Shown here: positions 51,202 through 60,549 of the stretch, one piece after another
How positions within the stretch are numbered: position 1 is the first letter of the stretch
How the letters are laid out: the number at the start of each line of letters is the position of its first letter
Assembly (NCBI GenBank): GCA_019239895.1
Contig: JAFAZH010000032.1
Span: forward strand, 1 to 64,000
Reading direction: 5' to 3'
Length of the DNA stretch: 64,000 nucleotides
Source: Abditibacteriaceae bacterium
GTDB lineage: Bacteria; Armatimonadota; Abditibacteriia; Abditibacteriales; Abditibacteriaceae
Notes under the pieces: generated by a model
What the model was told of the DNA's origin: nothing
The model's input: the letters and a program-made list of their open reading frames with translations, nothing else
Databases searched by the model: none
Program-made: the position numbers and the translations under genes

Positions 51202-51759
51202 TCATTTTCTATAAAAGTTCCAGGCTAAACCAATCCACAGGAGCACCGCTAACCCCAGCAGCCAAGAGTAAGCTCTGGCTCGCTGCGGCGTAGGGCTTTT
51301 GTGAGGCGGTGCATAAGCCCGTAACGCAATAGCCCCATAAAGTGCCCCCACTGGTGCGCCAATAAGAGCGCCAATCATGCCGCTGCACCCGGCGATAACA
51401 TAAGCCATTGCTGGACTCCAGACCATTCCCAATAGAAAGAGCGGAATAAAAGCCGCCACAAAGCTAATTTTAGCCCCGCGCCATGCGCCGTAGATAGCAC
51501 CCCGAATGGCATTGCGTCCCAGCAGAGCCACCGCCATCGCCCCGCTTAACCCACCCAGCACCAGACCAACGCTACCCAGAGAAACTCCTGTCTCGATAGA
51601 GACAGGTGGCCCAGCATTCGCTACCCCTATAAACGCGGCAGGAATCGCCAATAACACCGCGCCCAGTCCCGCCCCATATAACACGTCCAATGGGGTCGTT
51701 GGAGGTTGTGGTGCATCCGCAGAAATGGCAGATGGTGATGATTCGGACATAGAAACCAC
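51202..51759 (-). CDS. Small integral membrane protein of unknown function
   Basis: 185 residues with about five hydrophobic segments, Gly- and Ala-rich (GAGLGAVLLAIPAAFIG, GLVLGGLSGAMAVALLG, IAGCSGMIGALIGAPVGALYGAIAL). The last ends just before the C-terminus. The start could be GTG 51759 or ATG 51750; neither has a strong ribosome-binding site. I do not recognise a family. Repeated GxxxG patterns suggest tightly packed helices. Confidence 0.6.
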   Translation of the reverse strand: MVSMSESSPSAISADAPQPPTTPLDVLYGAGLGAVLLAIPAAFIGVANAGPPVSIETGVSLGSVGLVLGGLSGAMAVALLGRNAIRGAIYGAWRGAKISFVAAFIPLFLLGMVWSPAMAYVIAGCSGMIGALIGAPVGALYGAIALRAYAPPHKSPTPQRARAYSWLLGLAVLLWIGLAWNFYRK

Positions 51760-51928
51760 AATGACAATTATTGCAAGCCTATTCTACCAATTAGTCGGCT
51801 AAAGATATAAAAATAGCAGAAACAATTATATAGATAGCATAACTGAGTCTGGTTTTGGCACTTAATTCGAGTGGCTGGGGGTTAGACCTCTTTTTCTTTT
51901 ATATCTGAATTGATATATTCCTAATTGT

Positions 51929-52270
51929 ATGTCGGGGCAAACTACAGCTAAGGAGTTAGTCCTTTTACATGGTGAGATCAAGACTCCGCCGCTGAGCCAG
52001 GCGGCTCGCAGAGAGTCAGGCCGTCTGTTGCGTCAGGTGCAAAACGGCATCGCATTAACGATGCCTCACTCTCGTCCTATGCCTGGCATTGGCCCGCGTT
52101 GCCATGAGTTGCGCATCAATGATGAGAAGCAGACATGGCGTGTCATTTATCGCATTGATGAGAATTTTATCGTGGTGGCGCACATCTTCAGCAAAAAGAC
52201 ACAGCAAACGCCGCAAACAGTCATTGATAGCTGCAAGAAACGTTACCAAGAATATGATCGGAGAACGTAA
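51929..52270 (+). CDS. HigB-like (phage Gp49 family) toxin
   Basis: 113 residues of the RelE/HigB mRNA interferase fold. Recognisable parts are CHELRINDEKQTWRVIYRID and FIVVAHIFSKKTQQTPQTVI, typical of the phage-derived Gp49-like group. These toxins cleave mRNA on the ribosome. The toxin comes first, as in higBA modules, and the HTH antitoxin gene starts 28 bases after its stop. It is A+T-richer than its neighbours, consistent with transfer. Confidence 0.85.
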   Translation: MSGQTTAKELVLLHGEIKTPPLSQAARRESGRLLRQVQNGIALTMPHSRPMPGIGPRCHELRINDEKQTWRVIYRIDENFIVVAHIFSKKTQQTPQTVIDSCKKRYQEYDRRT

Positions 52271-52298
52271 AAGTTAAGCCCCCGGAGTGGTTGAAATC

Positions 52299-52745
52299 AT
52301 GGACACAAGTAAACGACAAAAAATTGAAGCTGCCGGATACCGGGTTATGACAGTGGCTGAGTTTTTAGAAGAGACCCCGGCTGAATCGGCCCACATTGAA
52401 ATTGGTCTTGCTCTGAGCAATGCCCTCAAAGCCCGCCGTCTTGAGTTGGGTCTCACCCAAAAAGAGGTGGCTCAACGCCTGGGCACTAAGCAGCCGAATA
52501 TTGCCCGCTTAGAACTGGGAGTTGAGCGTTCGGTCACGCTTGACCTCTTGATGGAAGCTCTATTAGAACTTGGGGTGACTCGTTCACAATTAGGGGCCAT
52601 TGTAGCAGGGAACAATTCAAGGGCCAACCAAACCTCCCTTCCTCCCAAAGCTATTGCGGCCAAAGTTAAACCAACCCACACCAGAAGCATATCAACTAAA
52701 GCGCCTAAGAATCCCACGCCGCGCCAGAAACGGGTTATGGCCTGA
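52299..52745 (+). CDS. HigA-like HTH antitoxin with a basic C-terminal extension
   Basis: 148 residues from ATG 52299, with GGAG 11 bases upstream. The N-terminal segment contains MTVAEFLEETPAE. An HTH_3/Xre domain (about 33-90, RRLELGLTQKEVAQRLGTKQPNIARLE) follows. The C-terminal 45 residues are rich in Lys, Pro, Thr and Ala and probably disordered. Typical HigA proteins have about 90-105 residues, so the extension is unusual. It should neutralise the upstream toxin and repress the operon. Confidence 0.85.
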   Translation: MDTSKRQKIEAAGYRVMTVAEFLEETPAESAHIEIGLALSNALKARRLELGLTQKEVAQRLGTKQPNIARLELGVERSVTLDLLMEALLELGVTRSQLGAIVAGNNSRANQTSLPPKAIAAKVKPTHTRSISTKAPKNPTPRQKRVMA

Positions 52746-52771
52746 AGGCTATGGCTTTCTTGCGCTTATCT

Positions 52772-53839
52772 TTACTGTCTATAGCGTGCTGCTATATGGC
52801 GGATGTAATTGCGGTAGGTTGTGGCCAGTGCGGGATTCTCGATGAGCAGGATATTTTCGGCGTTGGCCTGGGCGTTGCGTGAGAAGTTATAGCTGCCAGT
52901 GATGACGGTATCATCCACCACGATGATTTTATTGTGCATGAAATCGTGGATACTGGTTGGACTCCAGGGCGTGCTGGGTTTACCGACTAAGTGGCCGTAA
53001 CGCACGAGCGCCTGAAACGCTGGGGTTTTCCAACTGGCGTGAGGGTTATCACGCCATTGGGCCAAAACCCCATCCATCTGTGTACCGTCGTAAATGCCGT
53101 CAATGGGTAGGCCATGTTGCATCATATCACCTAACGCGCCGAGGATATGGCCGGAAGTTAAGACCACTGTGGCAATGGTGATTTCGCGTTGCGCATGGCT
53201 GATGCGGTTGGCAACTTCGGCATCAATCCAGCGTCCCTGACCGGGTGAAAAGCTGACGGTAGTGAGCGCAGGCGTGCCGTTATAGGTTAGCTCAATTCGA
53301 CCCGTATCCATTGCGCCTGTGGTCTGAATATTCCCTGTAGACCATAGCTCTTGAAAGTCCTGGGCGTAGAAGTTGACCAGTTGGGGCGATTGGATAGTGA
53401 GGATGTTATTCTCTTGCAGGTGCCAGCTATCGTCGGTGAAATTGGTTGAGCCTGTCCACAATTGAGCCGCTGGGGTGTAGGCATCTAAGATAATGTATTT
53501 GTGGTGCATTAAGTTGGTATCACTGACAATCGCCCGACTGGGCAGACCGGTGGCGGCTAAAAACTGACCTGTCTGGGTGCTGGTGGGCTGAGCGTCCAGT
53601 TCCTCGCTACGACCAGGGTTATCGCCGATGTCATAGCAGATGCGGATATTGACCCCAGCCTTTTCCCGTTCATGCAAAGCGGCTAACACGATGTCTTGAG
53701 CCGGACTGCTCAGGTGCATATCATAGAGCGCCATGCGGATGCTCTGCGTTGCCTGGCCTAAGAAATTTGCCAGTTTAGTCGCAACTTGCTCCCCGGTCTG
53801 CTGGCCCGATTCCAGAAAAGTGACCTGTAGATTATCCAT
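52772..53839 (-). CDS. Phospholipase D-like protein with two HKD motifs
   Basis: 355 residues with two PLD half-domains. First HKD is His112-x-Lys114-x4-Asp119 (HHKYIILDA). Second is His302-x-Lys304-x4-Asp309 (HNKIIVVDD), followed by GSYNFSRNAQANAEN. There is no signal peptide. PLD-fold enzymes hydrolyse phosphodiesters of lipids or nucleic acids. A cytoplasmic form like this may be a nuclease (inferred). It converges with the toxin-antitoxin pair. Confidence 0.88.
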   Translation of the reverse strand: MDNLQVTFLESGQQTGEQVATKLANFLGQATQSIRMALYDMHLSSPAQDIVLAALHEREKAGVNIRICYDIGDNPGRSEELDAQPTSTQTGQFLAATGLPSRAIVSDTNLMHHKYIILDAYTPAAQLWTGSTNFTDDSWHLQENNILTIQSPQLVNFYAQDFQELWSTGNIQTTGAMDTGRIELTYNGTPALTTVSFSPGQGRWIDAEVANRISHAQREITIATVVLTSGHILGALGDMMQHGLPIDGIYDGTQMDGVLAQWRDNPHASWKTPAFQALVRYGHLVGKPSTPWSPTSIHDFMHNKIIVVDDTVITGSYNFSRNAQANAENILLIENPALATTYRNYIRHIAARYRQ

Positions 53840-53850
53840 AGGGGTTTCAT

Positions 53851-53995
53851 TTCAACACAAAGAACACAAAGATAGACACAGAGAACACAAAGAAAAATAA
53901 AGAATTGAAACTCATAGCAAAGACAATATCCACTATTTCCAATCCCCTTCAAACTTTGTGTTCTCTGTGTCTATCTTTGTGTTCTTTGTGTTGAA
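53851..53995. repeat. Perfect 42-bp inverted repeat, CACAAAGAACACAAAG class
   Basis: Arms 53851-53892 and 53954-53995 are complementary at all 42 positions around a 61-bp centre. The right arm ends 12 bases from the stop codon of the leftward DHH gene. It belongs to the same class as 6920-7074 and 60550-60688. Confidence 0.93.
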
Positions 53996-54007
53996 TATAA
54001 AGATGGG

Positions 54008-55093
54008 CTATTCTTGCACGAAGACATTCTTATCAAAACCAAGCTTAGTGAGCAGTTCATTCCAGCGGGCTACGGGCAAGCTGCCGCCGGAAGCCTGGTC
54101 ATGCCCGTGCCCAAAGTTGCCTTCACCTTCCGAGAGATTGATGCTTTGCAAGAAATCTAACACATTTACCCCAGGCGCGGCGCGGGTAGAGAAATTGACC
54201 CGGCCCGGCATATAGCCTTCATTGGCGGCAAAGACGATGTATTTAGGCAAGCGGGTGCGCCAGATTTGCGCGATCAGAGGGTGAATTTGGCAGGGGGTGT
54301 TGATGCGAATTAGGGCAGCCTGGCCTGCGAAAACCGGAGCGGCTTTCTTGGCTTCTTCCAGAGCAACTTTGACTTCGGCGCGGGCGGCTCGCAATTGCTC
54401 AACCTGTGGGCTTGTGGATTCGACTAATTCGCGGGGACTGTTATGTGTTAGCAAAGCTTGGGCTGCGGTTTCGGGATCGTAATGTGAAGCACGTCGCGCC
54501 GCATTGATGAGGGTAGTCGCTTCTTTAAGGTATTTTGCGGTGTATTTCTTCTTGACAATGGGCAGCAGATCAAAGGGCGCGTGTTCGCCCAAGTCACTGA
54601 AGGTGCCAATGGCTGCAATCCAGTCTAAGTCGGCAATATCAACTAAGGGCTGACATAAGTTATAAATTAACAGCGATGTGTTAGGTATCGGCTCCCAGCT
54701 ATACGCACTGATAAGAGTGTCGCCCGGAGGGACGCCTTCAGGCCGGTGGTGATCCACAAAGCAGGTTGTGATGCCCTCGATAACAGGTACGGGCTGGCTG
54801 CCTAAATCGAGCACAAAGAGCTTATGCGGATTAGCGGCAGCAACGCGGGCGCGATTCCCCGGTCTCCAGGCGTTACGCTCACGGTCGGGTATCACACGTT
54901 GTAAAGAGGTAAAGCCCAGCCGTTCTAAGGCACGCTGCCAGACGACACCGGCGGTTACGCCATCGGCATCGGAATCGTGCAAGCAGACGATGTTTACGTT
55001 TTTAGGTAGTTGCTGCACCCATGCGGTGAAGGCCCCGCGTGCTGCATCAAGGTTGGGCGTAGGATTAGGAATAGATTCAGGCACCGAAACCAT
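54008..55093 (-). CDS. DHH/DHHA1-family phosphoesterase (RecJ/NrnA-like)
   Basis: 361 residues from ATG 55093, chosen because AAGGA lies 9 bases upstream; an ATG at 55117 is in frame but lacks a site. The DHH domain (about 15-250) has the metal motifs LHDSDADGVTAG and FVDHHRPEG. The C-terminal DHHA1 part has GHGHDQASGGSLPVARW, equivalent to the GGGHxxAsG motif. It is a probable single-strand exonuclease or nanoRNase. It is divergent from an Artemis-like exonuclease with only 32 bases between start codons. Confidence 0.9.
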   Translation of the reverse strand: MVSVPESIPNPTPNLDAARGAFTAWVQQLPKNVNIVCLHDSDADGVTAGVVWQRALERLGFTSLQRVIPDRERNAWRPGNRARVAAANPHKLFVLDLGSQPVPVIEGITTCFVDHHRPEGVPPGDTLISAYSWEPIPNTSLLIYNLCQPLVDIADLDWIAAIGTFSDLGEHAPFDLLPIVKKKYTAKYLKEATTLINAARRASHYDPETAAQALLTHNSPRELVESTSPQVEQLRAARAEVKVALEEAKKAAPVFAGQAALIRINTPCQIHPLIAQIWRTRLPKYIVFAANEGYMPGRVNFSTRAAPGVNVLDFLQSINLSEGEGNFGHGHDQASGGSLPVARWNELLTKLGFDKNVFVQE

Positions 55094-55125
55094 AGTTGCG
55101 CGTCCTTTGAGAGACATCCACTATC

Positions 55126-56106
55126 ATGCAAGTATTATTCAAAAATGGCATCCATCTGCCGGGGCCGCGTTTATGGCTCGACCCGCACGAACCACAATCT
55201 ACCGCTATTGTATCCCATGCTCATGCTGACCATATTCAAAAGCATGACCACGTCCTGGCTTCGGCTCCCACGGCGGCGATGATGCGCTTGCGTGGTGCCT
55301 TACGATGCAGATTTCAGACCTTAGATTACTGCCAACCTGTCGAGTTCGAGGATGCGCGTATCACGCTTTATCCGGCAGGCCATATCTTAGGTTCAGCGCA
55401 GGTGTTAGTCGAGTGGGATGATATGCGATTGCTCTATTCGGGTGATTTTAAGTTGCGACCAGGCCGTAGCGCCGAGCCTATCGAAGTGCCCCAAGCGGAC
55501 ATTGTGATTATGGAAACGACTTTTGGCAAACCGCGCTATCGTTTTCCTGAGACCGAAGAAGTCGCCCAGCAGATTCGCCACTTTTGTCGCACTACTCTGG
55601 AGGATGGCTGTGCCCCCGTTTTGTTCTGTTATAGCCTGGGCAAAGGCCAGGAAGTGCTGTCATGCCTGGAAGGCGTAGATTTTCCCATTTATCTGCACAC
55701 GGCGCACTGGAACATGACAGCGATTTATCGTGACTTTGGCGTGCCGTTGCCCTTCTTCCGCAAGTTCCAGCCGGGGCAAAAATTAGATGGTGTCTTGTTG
55801 TGTGCTTCCGGGTGCCGCCGCTCATCATGGTTCTACAATGTGGAGCGCACGGCCAAAATCCGCACGGCCTATATCTCAGGGTGGGCCATAGATTCTGGTG
55901 CGTGCTGGCGCTTTCGCACTGATGCTGCGTTCCCGCTTTCCGACCACGCTGATTACGATGACCTGCTGGAATACGTGCGCTTAACCGGAGCTAAGACCAT
56001 CTACACCATGCATGGTTTTGCCGAAGAGTTTGCGCGTGACTTATGCCGTGCTGGTCACCAAGCCCAACCGCTCCGCGAAACAACTGGACAATTGAGTTTC
56101 TTCTAA
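55126..56106 (+). CDS. Metallo-beta-lactamase/beta-CASP exonuclease, Artemis/SNM1 and ligase-associated type
   Basis: 326 residues. Metal motif HxHxDH is SHAHADHI. Later motifs are PAGHILGSAQV, YSGDFKLRPG, METTFGKPRYRFP and SDHADYDDLLEYV, as in the DNA-repair exonucleases associated with bacterial ATP-dependent ligases and Lhr helicases. It trims DNA ends. It is divergent from the DHH phosphoesterase, and a LigD phosphoesterase-polymerase lies 6 kb downstream. No ligase gene is in the window. Confidence 0.85.
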   Translation: MQVLFKNGIHLPGPRLWLDPHEPQSTAIVSHAHADHIQKHDHVLASAPTAAMMRLRGALRCRFQTLDYCQPVEFEDARITLYPAGHILGSAQVLVEWDDMRLLYSGDFKLRPGRSAEPIEVPQADIVIMETTFGKPRYRFPETEEVAQQIRHFCRTTLEDGCAPVLFCYSLGKGQEVLSCLEGVDFPIYLHTAHWNMTAIYRDFGVPLPFFRKFQPGQKLDGVLLCASGCRRSSWFYNVERTAKIRTAYISGWAIDSGACWRFRTDAAFPLSDHADYDDLLEYVRLTGAKTIYTMHGFAEEFARDLCRAGHQAQPLRETTGQLSFF

Positions 56107-56121
56107 AACAGGCTAATCCCC

Positions 56122-56150
56122 TTGACGGGATGTGAGAACTGATTCATAGT
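56122..56150 (+). promoter_or_regulatory. Candidate sigma-70 promoter of the TPR lipoprotein gene
   Basis: TTGACG (56122-56127) and CATAGT (56145-56150) are separated by exactly 17 bases, 62 bases before ATG 56212. Confidence 0.45.
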
Positions 56151-56211
56151 CTTACTTATTGCTCTCCCTAAGTTCGCCCGGATAGCAAAATGGTAAGTAG
56201 AAGAGGTTCTC

Positions 56212-58344
56212 ATGCCTGTCAATTCTCCTCACTTTTTAGGGCACCATAGTTTTTCTTTTTTGTCGGGGTTATTGGTAGCTGCATCGCTATGTTCTGGCTG
56301 TCAGAATCGAGTGGATCAGGGTCTCAGCCATAGTCCAGTAGCCAGTATCCCTCATAGCAGCACGGAGAATGCGGTTACGCCAGGTAACACAAGCGAAGCG
56401 TCTCTAAATCCAGTCGCAAGTGCCCCAATAGACCTCGTTGAAAAAGGGCAATCGCCTCTTCCGGTGATAAAGGATAGTGGGCAGCCAGGGTTAGTCGTCT
56501 GCGAGCCGGTACCACAGGGATCTGATACCCCCACCGCATCCCTTGGCGCGGGCTGTGCCCGTTGGCTGCACTTGGTTGTGGGTGGCCTGCCTACGGTTGG
56601 CAAAACTCCTTTGTGGGGAGCTGTTGATGATGCCCGCAACAGATTGCAGAAGCCTGATTTACGCTTAACTTTACCCGATGCCATTAAGTTGTCACGCACC
56701 TTGGGTATTACTCATGTCGCTGTAGGTCAGGTTCAGGGCAACGCCAGCCATTGCACTTTAAAGTATCAGTTGTATCGCGTGCCTGACGGTAAGGTTGCGG
56801 GTGTTCCGATCACGGTGCAGGGGACAACCACGCAGATTGTGGCCGCGTTACCGAAAATGGCACGTTCGTTGGCGACTCAATTAGGGGTAGCGACAACCCC
56901 AGTGCCCGCTATAGTTAATGCTGATCCTGCTGCGATGACCCTGTTAGGCCAAGTGCCGTGGAAAGCTCGTCAGCCAGTGAGCGCCTCACAAAAGCAACAG
57001 CTTGAATCTTTAGCGCACCGTTTACCGCTGGCCGGGGTGCTTTATGAACGCAGCCTTTCCCTTACCAGTGATAAGGAATGGAAACCTGTCATTAAGGATT
57101 TGATGAGCCAGTCAGCGCAGAATGCTCTGGTGGTAGGCGATATTGGATGGCAGAAAGCGGCGGACTTAGCGCCATATTACAACATTGTCAGCCAATTCAC
57201 CAAGCAGTTTCCCCACAACTATTTACTGGCTACCACCGAGGCTTGTTGGTATCGTGACGCCCATAAGAATCTCGCCAAGCAGGAACAGGCGGCACAACAG
57301 GCTGTTCGCTGTTCTCCCCTTAATCCCGACGCCTGGCTGATGTTAAGTTGGTGTTTAGGGGACAAAGCGGAAGAAATACGCTGGGGACGTTTTGCACGCC
57401 ACATTAATGAGGGAGAATGGAATCAACTGCATAACATTTATATGCAATGGCTCTATACTGCCATACATGGCAGCCGCCTCAATCCCCAAGATAGTATGCA
57501 ATGGTATCAATTAGCTCAAGCGGCAACTTTTGCTGGAGAACGTGCTATCGCTGATACCGCCTTCTGGAAAGCCCAGACCCTTAATCCCTATGATAACGAC
57601 CTTTATGCATGGGGCTTACAGATGTATCAGACCAAGTGGGGCGGCGACCCAAAAACACTGCTAAAAGTGGCTAATCTCATCGCGGCAGATGCCCATCGTT
57701 TTGATGCTCTGCATGAAAAGGTGATTAATGCCCTTTCAGAAAACGAGATGGATCGAGAAGCGAACGCTATGCTCATGAAAGCCGTCAATCAGTTTGAGAC
57801 GGAGATTCGTGCTCATCCTAACGATGCTGAGGCTCATGCTCGCTTGGCCAATTTAGCGATGAACTATACGCATGACCACAGCAAGGATAGTCTGGCCATC
57901 CGCGAGTGTCAGGCCGTCATCCGGTTACGCCCGAACAGCCCTGATGCTTACTATAACCTGGGAGATTTCTACAAAGACCGCAAACGCTATAGCGAGGCCG
58001 AAGCCCTGTTTCGCAAAACACTGGCCCTAACGCCGGGCGATGCTGAGGCAACTAATGGGTTAGCTGATATTTACTTCCTTTCCAAGCATGATTTGCCTGG
58101 AGCGGAAAAATTGTATCGTAAGGCTATGAAACTTGATCCTATAGATGGCCTTTACCCGGCTAATCTCGCTCAATGTTTGCTGGCTCAAAACCGCCGGGAT
58201 GAAGCCATCGTTCAGGCTAAGAAATCTATCAGCTTAAAATTTACAGACGCGCATCCTGTATTTGATAAGTTAGGTCTTAAACGTATCACGGATGATGACT
58301 CGAAACAATCAGACCAATCAGGTAACGATAGCTCAGCGACATAA
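56212..58344 (+). CDS. TPR-repeat lipoprotein of unknown role
   Basis: 710 residues. The N-terminal signal ends LCSGC, a lipobox-like sequence with Cys30 as the likely lipidated residue, although Cys at -3 is atypical. A Ser/Pro-rich linker leads to a FlgO/TolB-like region (about 95-240, LSRTLGITHVAVGQVQG). TPR helices span about 340-690, and the best match is SPDAYYNLGDFYKDRKRYSEAEALFRKTLAL. It is probably a scaffold on the outer face of a membrane. It converges with the DUF6785 gene, with 10 bases between stops. Confidence 0.75.
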   Translation: MPVNSPHFLGHHSFSFLSGLLVAASLCSGCQNRVDQGLSHSPVASIPHSSTENAVTPGNTSEASLNPVASAPIDLVEKGQSPLPVIKDSGQPGLVVCEPVPQGSDTPTASLGAGCARWLHLVVGGLPTVGKTPLWGAVDDARNRLQKPDLRLTLPDAIKLSRTLGITHVAVGQVQGNASHCTLKYQLYRVPDGKVAGVPITVQGTTTQIVAALPKMARSLATQLGVATTPVPAIVNADPAAMTLLGQVPWKARQPVSASQKQQLESLAHRLPLAGVLYERSLSLTSDKEWKPVIKDLMSQSAQNALVVGDIGWQKAADLAPYYNIVSQFTKQFPHNYLLATTEACWYRDAHKNLAKQEQAAQQAVRCSPLNPDAWLMLSWCLGDKAEEIRWGRFARHINEGEWNQLHNIYMQWLYTAIHGSRLNPQDSMQWYQLAQAATFAGERAIADTAFWKAQTLNPYDNDLYAWGLQMYQTKWGGDPKTLLKVANLIAADAHRFDALHEKVINALSENEMDREANAMLMKAVNQFETEIRAHPNDAEAHARLANLAMNYTHDHSKDSLAIRECQAVIRLRPNSPDAYYNLGDFYKDRKRYSEAEALFRKTLALTPGDAEATNGLADIYFLSKHDLPGAEKLYRKAMKLDPIDGLYPANLAQCLLAQNRRDEAIVQAKKSISLKFTDAHPVFDKLGLKRITDDDSKQSDQSGNDSSAT

Positions 58345-58354
58345 TCAAATAAGA

Positions 58355-60466
58355 TTAACCTGGCATAAGCTGATGTCCCATGCGGCCTTGCCAGCCGTCA
58401 ATGCACAGCCAGAAGAGCATCATGCTGACATCACCAAAAGCCAGGCCCAAAAAGGCCGGGGTTAGTTTGCGATAAGTGTCCATGCCGCCAAAGCGGGTGA
58501 TCAGAACTTTGCACAACCAGCCAATGAACATGGAAAACCAGAGAGTGTGCATTGGGTAAGTGAGGCACATGAGATAGCCCAGTGGGTGTAGCGTGAACCA
58601 CAGAAAGCGGCTGCGCGCGAGAGTAATACCATAGATAACCAGTGCGCCAAAGGCCATCCAGAACCAGTTTGACCACATGACATCATGGACGGGTTCGCTG
58701 AGGGCATGGGCATCGCCGCCCGCCATCTGCGGCCCCGATTTATTGAGCCACCCCTGCAACTGCAAGCCACCGTTATCATAGCCTAGGCGCACATTCATCT
58801 GCACGCCCATAATAAAGGTCACCACAATAACGGCAAAGATCAGGGCGCAGAGGTGCCGGGAGTTGATGCCTCGATCATGCGCGAGCTTAAAGCTTTGCAC
58901 AAAAGATGGCATCAGGGAGGCGCGATAGTCTTGGATGCAGGCGGTTTCCAAAATTGCCGCCGCGCCGATGCCATTGGCCGGAGAAAGCCAGGTGCCGGGG
59001 CCGGAGCCTAAAAGTTGTGAGATAACCCCCAGCGGCATCGAAGCGTGATGCACAAAAAGCAAACCTGCGCCAGCCACGACCCGCGAGACCACAATGGCAA
59101 TCACTAAGTAGGAAACCCACAGGGCGATGGCTAACCCGATGGTCAGACCAGCGCAATGGCCCCAGATAACTAAAAGGGCGAACGAACCGATAAAGCCCCA
59201 GAACGCCAACGGGTAGGGTAAGGCTTCCTGTTTTTCCTTCGGTCGAGCGGCGGCACGGCCAATGGCCCGCTTAAAAATATGGCCAAAGTGCTCATGACCC
59301 GTCCAGAAGAGAATCGCCACGAACGCTAAATTTGCCCCCACATCCTGATAGCCCTGGAACATCTTCTGCCCGGATTCCACCGCATTAGGCAATGAGTTCG
59401 GCACAAATCCCAGGAAGTAAGCCACAATAAGCTGCACTTTCATAAACCAGTAGAAGAACCACATGGAAAATGAAATTTCAGAGGTGAGGAGATAAGTCAC
59501 GCCAATGGCAATGGGCCAGATACGCATCGGTGTCCAGCCAATCTGATTCCAGGGTGGCTCAGTGAAGAGCGGGCCAGTGTTGATTTCAAGAGGCACTGAG
59601 GGCCAGTCGGGATAATAGAGATGGAGGCCATTTAGCAATTGAATAAAAACGGCGATGCTAAAGCCGACCCACATGGCAGGAGAGCGGAAGAAGCGGCCCA
59701 GAATGCCATATTTATCATCCCGGTCGAGGTCTTCGGTCAATTCGAGGGGCAGGCGCAAAAGCGGAAAGGCCAGAGCTTCGTTATCGCCCCATTGCCCGCG
59801 CAGCATTACACTCAGGCAGCCCATCATAAAGAACGTGGTGAGGAAAAGTGCGCCCCAGGCCACCAGCGGCACGATCCAGGCACCCCACGGGATATGTTGC
59901 CCACTGCGCAAACCGGTGTACCATGCTTCCACTACAAACCTGTTATAGCTGCCATCGGCATTTAAGGCCGGGGTAAACCAGGGCGGTAAACCTTTGAGAG
60001 CATCAAACCACTTGTTCTCGCGGGTGGCAAAGTAAAACGAGCCGATAATGAAAGATACGAAATAGTTATTGCCGCCAATGCCGGGCACGAGGCAGGAAAA
60101 CAAACAGGTGAGGTAAACCGTGAGCACTTCGTTGCGTGAAAAGCGCAAGCCGTGAATGCCCTTGCGCGAGAGCAAGCCGAGAATCGGGTTCACCACCAAG
60201 CAGAGAATTAAGACAACCCCTAATGCTCCCGGTGAGAGGTGGGTGGCTCCCAGAAAAGTGTTAGAAAATTTGTAATCGGCAATGGGGATGATATAGCCAA
60301 ACACCACTCCTAAGAGCAGACACAGCACAACTACCCGGAAGGTAACGCCCCGCGATGAGGCGACAGGTGAATCGCTTAGAGCTTGATCCTCATTGAGTCG
60401 TGTCGTACGCACTGGAAGGGCCGGGTTCGGAGCAAGAGGTGAAAGTTCGCCAGTTTCAGTGACCAT
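58355..60466 (-). CDS. DUF6785-type large integral membrane protein
   Basis: 703 residues with about 15 membrane segments after a 40-residue cytoplasmic N-terminus. It includes FSRNEVLTVYLTCLFSCLVPGIGGNNYF, which lies at about 110-137 and is typical of the DUF6785/DUF6784 proteins common in Armatimonadetes and Planctomycetes. Its organisation recalls OPT transporters, so transport of a small organic solute is likely. The substrate is unknown and no partner gene is adjacent. Confidence 0.75.
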   Translation of the reverse strand: MVTETGELSPLAPNPALPVRTTRLNEDQALSDSPVASSRGVTFRVVVLCLLLGVVFGYIIPIADYKFSNTFLGATHLSPGALGVVLILCLVVNPILGLLSRKGIHGLRFSRNEVLTVYLTCLFSCLVPGIGGNNYFVSFIIGSFYFATRENKWFDALKGLPPWFTPALNADGSYNRFVVEAWYTGLRSGQHIPWGAWIVPLVAWGALFLTTFFMMGCLSVMLRGQWGDNEALAFPLLRLPLELTEDLDRDDKYGILGRFFRSPAMWVGFSIAVFIQLLNGLHLYYPDWPSVPLEINTGPLFTEPPWNQIGWTPMRIWPIAIGVTYLLTSEISFSMWFFYWFMKVQLIVAYFLGFVPNSLPNAVESGQKMFQGYQDVGANLAFVAILFWTGHEHFGHIFKRAIGRAAARPKEKQEALPYPLAFWGFIGSFALLVIWGHCAGLTIGLAIALWVSYLVIAIVVSRVVAGAGLLFVHHASMPLGVISQLLGSGPGTWLSPANGIGAAAILETACIQDYRASLMPSFVQSFKLAHDRGINSRHLCALIFAVIVVTFIMGVQMNVRLGYDNGGLQLQGWLNKSGPQMAGGDAHALSEPVHDVMWSNWFWMAFGALVIYGITLARSRFLWFTLHPLGYLMCLTYPMHTLWFSMFIGWLCKVLITRFGGMDTYRKLTPAFLGLAFGDVSMMLFWLCIDGWQGRMGHQLMPG

Positions 60467-60549
60467 TGATTATATTCCGCAGCAGTGCCAATTCGTGGGG
60501 ATTGATAATAATGATAACAAATGAAGGGGTAGCCCTCACCCCTTACGCT

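Noticed and set aside
51929..52745. Gp49-family toxin taken as a sign of a prophage
   Set aside because: No capsid, terminase, portal, tail or integrase gene is present nearby. The family is common in chromosomal toxin-antitoxin modules.
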